Shown: in pieces, positions 58,579 to 64,000 of the stretch
Layout: every line of letters begins with the position of its first letter
How positions within the stretch are numbered: position 1 is the first letter of the stretch
DNA from: Medicago truncatula
Lineage: Eukaryota > Streptophyta > Magnoliopsida > Fabales > Fabaceae
Direction of reading: 5' to 3'
Assembly: GCF_003473485.1 (NCBI RefSeq)
Contig: NC_053042.1
Location: 39,336,762-39,400,761, forward strand
Length of the DNA stretch: 64,000 bases
Made by a program: the position numbers and the translations under genes
Notes under the pieces: model-generated
Database searches by the model: none
What the model saw: the letters and a program-made list of their open reading frames with translations, nothing else
Told to the model about the DNA's origin: nothing

Positions 58579-61500
58579 CGTGTTTCTGAATTTCTGATTC
58601 TGATTATTCTGGTTATAACCAAACACGGCGCTATTACTTCCACTTCCTTGCTCACCACTCTAAACTAGGTATTATAGTATAAACTTAATTAACTTCCCAG
58701 CCAGAATCACGATAAAAATAATTGGATTTTTTATTTATATAGTACGATTTTAGATTTTACCTAATTAAGGAATAATTTTTTTTATGAATTTCTGAGCCTT
58801 TCTCTCTAGTAGGGGTTTTTAACCTAGTGGGCCTTCGCTAAAAACATAAAAACAGACGCCCTACCTCTTAGGGCTTTGTTTGGATGAAAAAGAAATGTGG
58901 AAGAAAAGAAAGTTTTATTTTAAAAAATGATCTTGTTAACGAGTGCCCTGATGACACTCTTTATGGTTTCTCAATTAAGAAATTATTCTTTGAAAAAATT
59001 TAACACTTCAATTTCCAATGCATTTAAATGTACAATTTCTCATAAAAATTTATTATTTAAAGTCTTTAAAGAATGCATAAAAGGCACTCGTTATCATTTT
59101 CCTTTAAAAAATAACGTTGAAGAATGAAAATTGATATAATGTGGCTGGAAATTAAGGTGATTGTTTGGTATGAATAAAGTGAGAGGAGGAAAATCTATAT
59201 TTTGTAAATGACGTAACTATCCTTATATAACAAAGAGATATGGTTAAAATATGATAGAGAGATGATATGATTTAGAGATGGATAGAGACATGATATGATA
59301 AACATTAATCATATCATGTGTTTGATGCACATATGACAACAAACATGATATATATCATTATTTTAAAAATAACAACATTTAAAAAAAAAAATTAAGATAA
59401 TAAATAAGAGATGAATTTTTAATCTTATCAAGATAGTTTGTAACTCAATCCATACCCAGGATAAAAATTACAAAGGCAAGTCGTAATAGGATAAGAAAAT
59501 GGTTTATTTTATCCTATCTATTTAGTGGATCAAACATGAGATTTAAGTATAATATGATAAATATATCATATACTGTCTCCCTATCGTGACCATTGAATGG
59601 TCCTTTAATATAGATATTTATTTTGGTATATAACCTCTAAAAAAAATATTGGTATATGTGTATATATTTATATAATATTTTTACAAAAGAAGAACAAATA
59701 AAAAAAGACACTGGACTACGGAATTTCATTCAATGTAAAACAAGTGATGGTATATAGACCAGAAAAGAAGACAACAAAAACGACGTCGTAAAAAGAAGTT
59801 TTCAAAGGCATTAAAAATATGGTGGTTAATGAGTTACCGTCAGAGATTAAATGAACTCTCGAAAGACGACGTTGTATATCTGATGGATTGAAGTGACTTC
59901 CCTTATACAATTCAAACTTATTATATTATAGATGATCCCAATGAATATAGTCAAGTCACTCTAGATCCTCAAATATGTATCCTCTTTCCACACAAAAAGT
60001 TGTCTATGCTAGGAATTTGAAGCACTTAATTTGAAGCTCAAGACAAAACGTCGATGGAAACCTCTGCTAGGATTTTCAAAGAAATTTCATTTGAGGAAAT
60101 GGATAAACTTGGTCAAAAAAAGAAAAAGGCCAAAATGAATGGCAATTTGCAATACACGATTATAGGGACCAATAATCAAATTGACTAGCAAATCATGGCA
60201 ACATGCAAGCTTATGGATGTAATAAAATATCATACAAAGATACTTTCATGGGTTCACTGGAGGATCCTCATATAAACAGCCTCGTGAGGATGGTTGGTGG
60301 TATATAGAGGATTCTAACGAGGGGGTGAAGAGATAATGGGTGAGGACAAAAAGAATAAGCATGAAAATAGATTTAGGAGTTTATCTTTTTTTCAATTGTG
60401 AAGGTCAACAAAAAAATATATCAAGGATGCATGCACCCCTTAAAAGAGTTCAGACATCGTCAAAAAAATTGGATATCAGGTTGGTTTAAAATTTCTGTTA
60501 CAAGTCTATTAAAATTTTGGGCGCTAGTGAGCGAGATTGAAATGATATATTTGGAGAATGGTTACCTCCTTATACGTTTTGAGGATTTGTCATATGTGTT
60601 AAGAGTCTTTGAGGGCCGTCCATTGATGATATTAGGGCATTACGAAGGGTTTCAAATATGGCCTCCATAGTTATTTTCAAATGAAGATGTTTTGGAAAAG
60701 GTTGCAGTATGGAGTAGAGTACCTAATTTTCCTATTGAATATTATGATAAACACGTTCTATGGAGGATTTGTAATTGCATTGGTAGAACACTCAAAATTG
60801 GTTTTAACACTATGAGATACAATAAAGGGGTGGAGACCGATTACTACATTCCATAACTTGTGAAGTTTGCATGAATTTGTATTAAAATAGACATGATGAA
60901 GATTCTTAGATTGAAGTTTATCCTAAACAAAAGAGTGTACAACATTGAACATGAATGTCTAAATTTAGTGTGCTTATTGTGTGGGAAATATGATCATTAA
61001 AAGGAATCATGTCTAGATGAGTTATCAATGGTAAAGGGTTAAATTTTCCAGAATAATGAAGCACCTAGTACAAAAGGAATACACATCACGAAAAGAAAAT
61101 GAAGCTTTTTGGCCCTTAAAGATTGTCCAACTGAGTGGTGGTAAGTGTCGCCAACAATCCCGACATGGAGAGGAGATTCAAGAGGTACAACAATTATCAT
61201 GGGCCTCGATGCACAATAACGGTTCTAGCTTGATGTTACCAACAATTACGAGACATAAGAAAATAACGATGATGAAATGATTGGTAAGAACTGGTTTTCA
61301 CTGTTACATAAAATATTTATTTTGTTGTTCAAACTCAAATCACTAGTTCTAAAAATGAGGAAACAAGAAACATCAAATACCATAAAAGTAACGAAGAAAA
61401 GTGTAAATACAACGGGGTCCACACTTATATCAAAGGCATGAAAACGATCAAGCCTAATCTAACAAGTCAATGTTAGGGGTCATTCAAATCACTTCTGATG

Positions 61501-62388
61501 TATAATATGGCAAAAAAAAAAAAGTAACATCAAATGTTTTGCATTTTAAAAACAAAACACATGGCAAACTTGAAAATGGACCTAAAATTGGGCGACTGGT
61601 GGGTTAAAATAATGGAGTCTAGAAAATACATGGTTTAAAGCCTTACATGATTAGCAAAAATCCCATGATTTAAGTCCACCTAGCAACTCTTTATACCCCA
61701 ATATCGGGAAAAGACCACATGGTGAAAGGGGTGGAGGGAGCTAAGACTAAAACCATCAATGATGGTTAAGATTTTGCAAGTTATAGCCCATATGTGCCTC
61801 TGACGGGAAAAGACCACCCAATGTTTCTGTAACAGAAATTAACGGTAAAGACTAAATTCAAAAAGTTAACAACTTACGGGGTTTATTTTAGGAAAAAAAA
61901 ATCTTTTACATATTAAAAAAAAAAACGGAAAAAACACACCAACTTGCATAAACGATTTTTTTGAACAAAAACAAAAATCTTATATTTCCTGAAGATAAAA
62001 AAAAATAAAAATAATCGAAGTGAAATATTGAGACGTGCGTTCCTTCCTTCCGTGACCTAATTAAATCAATCAAATCCCCTTTTCATTCCACTGAAACAAA
62101 ATCCCCTTCATCAACAAATGAAACCCAAAACAAACAACGAATGTCCAAAATTCTGACTCCGTAAACCTCTAAACGACACCGTTCCGCTTTCAAAACGACG
62201 GTGTTTTCCTCCTTGTCTTCATCGTCACAATCATCGTCGTCTTCATTCCGCATGTAATTCTTCACCCACTTCTTCCACTCTTCTTCGATTTCATACCCTT
62301 AATTTCAGTTATTATCATAATCATCTTCATAATCGTGATTTTCACATCGAAAAACAACAACGTTGACTTTTGTTTGTGTTTTGCAGAG
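58579..62388. other. Divergent intergenic region between ASCH and PP1 genes
   Basis: The ASCH promoter and leader lie next to 58579. AT-rich sequence with short inverted words (atgatatgat, atcatatcat) spans 59200-59600. The LINE ORF1 relic is at 60060-61016. From 61016 to 62000 nothing is recognised. The segment 62020-62388 is GC-richer and is the presumed PP1 leader, with a tttgtgttttgcag acceptor two bases before the ATG suggesting a 5' UTR intron. Confidence 0.5.
60060..61016 (+). pseudogene. LINE ORF1 (gag-like, DUF4283 and zinc knuckle) relic
   Basis: The broken plus-strand reading gives METSARIFKEISFEEM near 60057. It continues as YLLIRFEDLSYVLRVFEG, MILGHYEGFQIWPP, VAVWSRVPNFPIEYYDK, LWRICNCIGRTLKIG and finally the zinc knuckle CLLCGKYDH.KESC with a stop inside it. 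This is the ORF1 layout of plant L1-type LINEs. At least four internal stops are present. No pol half follows, so this is an isolated 5' fragment. Confidence 0.8.
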
Positions 62389-62563
62389 ATGGAACAAGCA
62401 GTTTTGGATGACATAATCAATCGACTCCTTGAAGTTCGTAGCCGTCCGGGGAAGCAGGTTCAGCTGTCGGAGACGGAGATCCGTCAGCTATGTTCTACTG
62501 CTAGAGAGATTTTCTTGCAGCAACCTAATTTATTGGAGCTTGAAGCACCTATTAAGATTTGTG
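62389..62563 (+). CDS. TOPP: Serine/threonine protein phosphatase PP1 catalytic subunit, first coding exon (partial)
   Basis: The exon encodes 58 residues plus one base. It contains [13 protein letters not shown], then [20 protein letters not shown] and [14 protein letters not shown], ending at a G|GTAATT donor. This is the N-terminal helix region of plant type-one phosphatases (TOPP). The metal-binding GDxHG motif should open the next exon, which is not found before 64000. The gene therefore continues outside the window with a first intron over 1.4 kb. PP1 dephosphorylates many targets through regulatory subunits; which TOPP paralogue this is cannot be told. Confidence 0.88.
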
Positions 62564-64000
62564 GTAATTTTTTCAACTCGGTATTCTTGTTTTATTACTG
62601 TTTCATGATTTCGTGTTTCAGCATGGGTTTCCATGATCTGTTTTTTAATATGACATTTTGCTTGGTGTTTTTCTTGTTGTCTGGTGTCCATGATTCATTG
62701 GCTGTGTATGAGTGTCTTCGTGAAGTTTGTTGGAGATGAATTTGAATTGAGTTTGTTTGTTGTCTTTCCTTTTCTCTGTATCAGGAGAATAACAGTTGTT
62801 AATAGTAGTTGCTTTGATAAGTTGCTAGTTGGTTGTTAATTGTAGTGTTATATAAACCTTTGTTGTCAATAGTGGCTTGAGTGGTGGTAGTCCGCCCCAA
62901 GACGCGTTGGAGTGTACTGGATGGGTGTAGGGTCTGTAGCAGCCGCCATCATGGGGAGAAACGTGGTGGAGACAGAGTGAAGCAGCCGCAAACCCTAAAA
63001 CAGAGCTGATACACCAGTTTTTTTTTTTTTCTTCTTCCAGAGATAACCAAAAGAGTTATCACATTTTTATCAGCACAAATTAGCATCAGATTGTTATCAT
63101 ATTCTTCAATGAGTTTTGATTGTGTGATTAAGATCTCGCTCTCTCTCTCTCTCTCCCTCCCTGTCTGTCTCACAAACAAACACACACACAAACGCTTTTT
63201 CCCAATTGTGTTTGGATGGAGGGTTTAGGAGGGGAGGGGGAGGGCTCACTTTTATTTTTTAAAAAAAATAAATTAAGTGATTTTAAAGTATGGGTTTGTC
63301 TAACATGTGCAACATTGCAAATGTTAAAACAACTAATAGTAGTAACTTTTTCTTGGAAAACAACATTTATATATTCAAAAGTTTTATATTTAATATTAAA
63401 TGTGCAAGTTCCAATATAAAATTTCTATTTTAAACTTCTTAACATGTGCAAATTTGCACATGATAGAAAAACCCTTAAAGTATTATATGATCATTTATCA
63501 TGTTGTTAATTCAATTTTCTAAAAATCATTTTATAATGTCCATAATTTAAAAAATAAAAGTAAGCCCTCCCCTCCCTTCCCCTCCTAAACCCTCCATCCA
63601 AACACATTAGGGTATCAAAGCTCCACCTATGGGACTCACAAATTTCATGCAGCACTCTGCCTTTATCAATGAGTTTCCGTATGACAACACAAGTGTTTAT
63701 CCGGCCAGGACAATATCTTCCCGCCTAAACCTAATTTTCATGGTTGGAAAGCCTAACTCTTACTTCCTACCTCAAGTGGGTGGCTTCTACAATGAACAAG
63801 CTAGGACAGGCCGAATGAATCCACTCTGACATCCTCCTCCCTCAGCTATTTCACTTCAGAAGTACCTTCGCCTCAGTCTCCCTCACTAATCTCCGTCTCT
63901 AGAGCTTCCTCCTTTCCAAGAATATGGAGATGAGAGAAATGGAGGAAGGATCAAATTCTGTAAGGTTGAAAAGAGTTATCCATTTAGAATAAATCTCCTG
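62564..64000 (+). other. Start of PP1 intron 1 (runs past the window end)
   Basis: No further PP1 exon is visible. It contains a TC/CA-rich low-complexity tract (about 63134-63192) and a MITE (63208-63605). A 66-codon ORF at 63629-63829 has no recognisable domain. Confidence 0.5.
63208..63605. mobile_element. MITE (398 bp) in PP1 intron 1
   Basis: The left end GTGTTTGGATGGAGGGTTTA and the right end are inverted matches for about 55 bases, through a ggagggg tract and cttttattttttaaa. ATT flanks both sides (63205-63207 and 63606-63608). The 3-bp duplication suggests PIF/Harbinger origin, though ATT is not the usual TWA. Confidence 0.8.

Noticed and set aside
1-64000. A new multi-gene system, cluster or endogenous virus
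   Set aside because: Neighbouring genes are unrelated by function and strand, and all unexplained blocks resolve to transposon relics, inverted repeats or tandem duplications; no viral capsid or replicase-like reading was seen.

Overview
This is a nuclear plant window: AT-rich intergenic DNA, split genes with GT-AG introns, and single-exon AHL and RAF1-type genes. The repeat content and protein sequences suggest a legume of the Medicago/Trifolium/pea group. That placement is inference, because no alignment could be run. No bacterial-type operon, CRISPR array or complete virus is visible.

Eight supported genes were rebuilt exon by exon. They are an EIN4-type ethylene receptor (+, 610-4164); a METTL2/6/8-type, tRNA m3C-like methyltransferase (+, 7057-10445); an AT-hook/PPC (AHL) DNA-binding protein (-, 15339-16259); a conserved protein I do not recognise (+, 21312-23786); an F-box/PP2-B protein (-, 26735-27832); Rubisco accumulation factor RAF1 (-, 31766-33115); ER membrane complex subunit EMC3 (+, 36513-40975); and an ASCH-domain protein with a repeat-expanded tail (-, 55089-58578). 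The first coding exon of a PP1 catalytic subunit (+, 62389-62563) runs off the right side. These are unrelated housekeeping and regulatory genes and do not form a pathway.

The remaining sequence is mostly transposon-derived. LINE remnants lie at 19.2-20.5 kb (pol/RNase H end) and 60.1-61.0 kb (ORF1). A Ty1-copia RNase H remnant lies at 33.8-34.2 kb. A ~530-bp retroposon occurs twice (12.3 and 34.6 kb). An 84-bp tRNA-like element with a perfect 15-bp target duplication sits in an F-box/PP2-B pseudogene. A 2.0-kb long-TIR, Mutator-like element interrupts a PPR pseudogene, and that pair lies between a second, outer pair of inverted repeats. MITEs occur in introns of the METTL, EMC3 and PP1 genes.

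The most unusual region is 42.1-51.7 kb. It is a tandem array of ~2-kb units carrying 3'-terminal fragments of a nucleobase-ascorbate transporter (NAT) gene next to an internally deleted hAT transposase relic. The array ends in a longer copy of the same hAT gene. Because the copies can be compared within the window, individual insertions, deletions and recombination junctions can be read directly. I see no convincing new molecular system. The best leads are this array, the nested PPR/MULE structure, two long imperfect hairpins (5.9 and 52.1 kb) and the in-frame decapeptide expansion in the ASCH protein.
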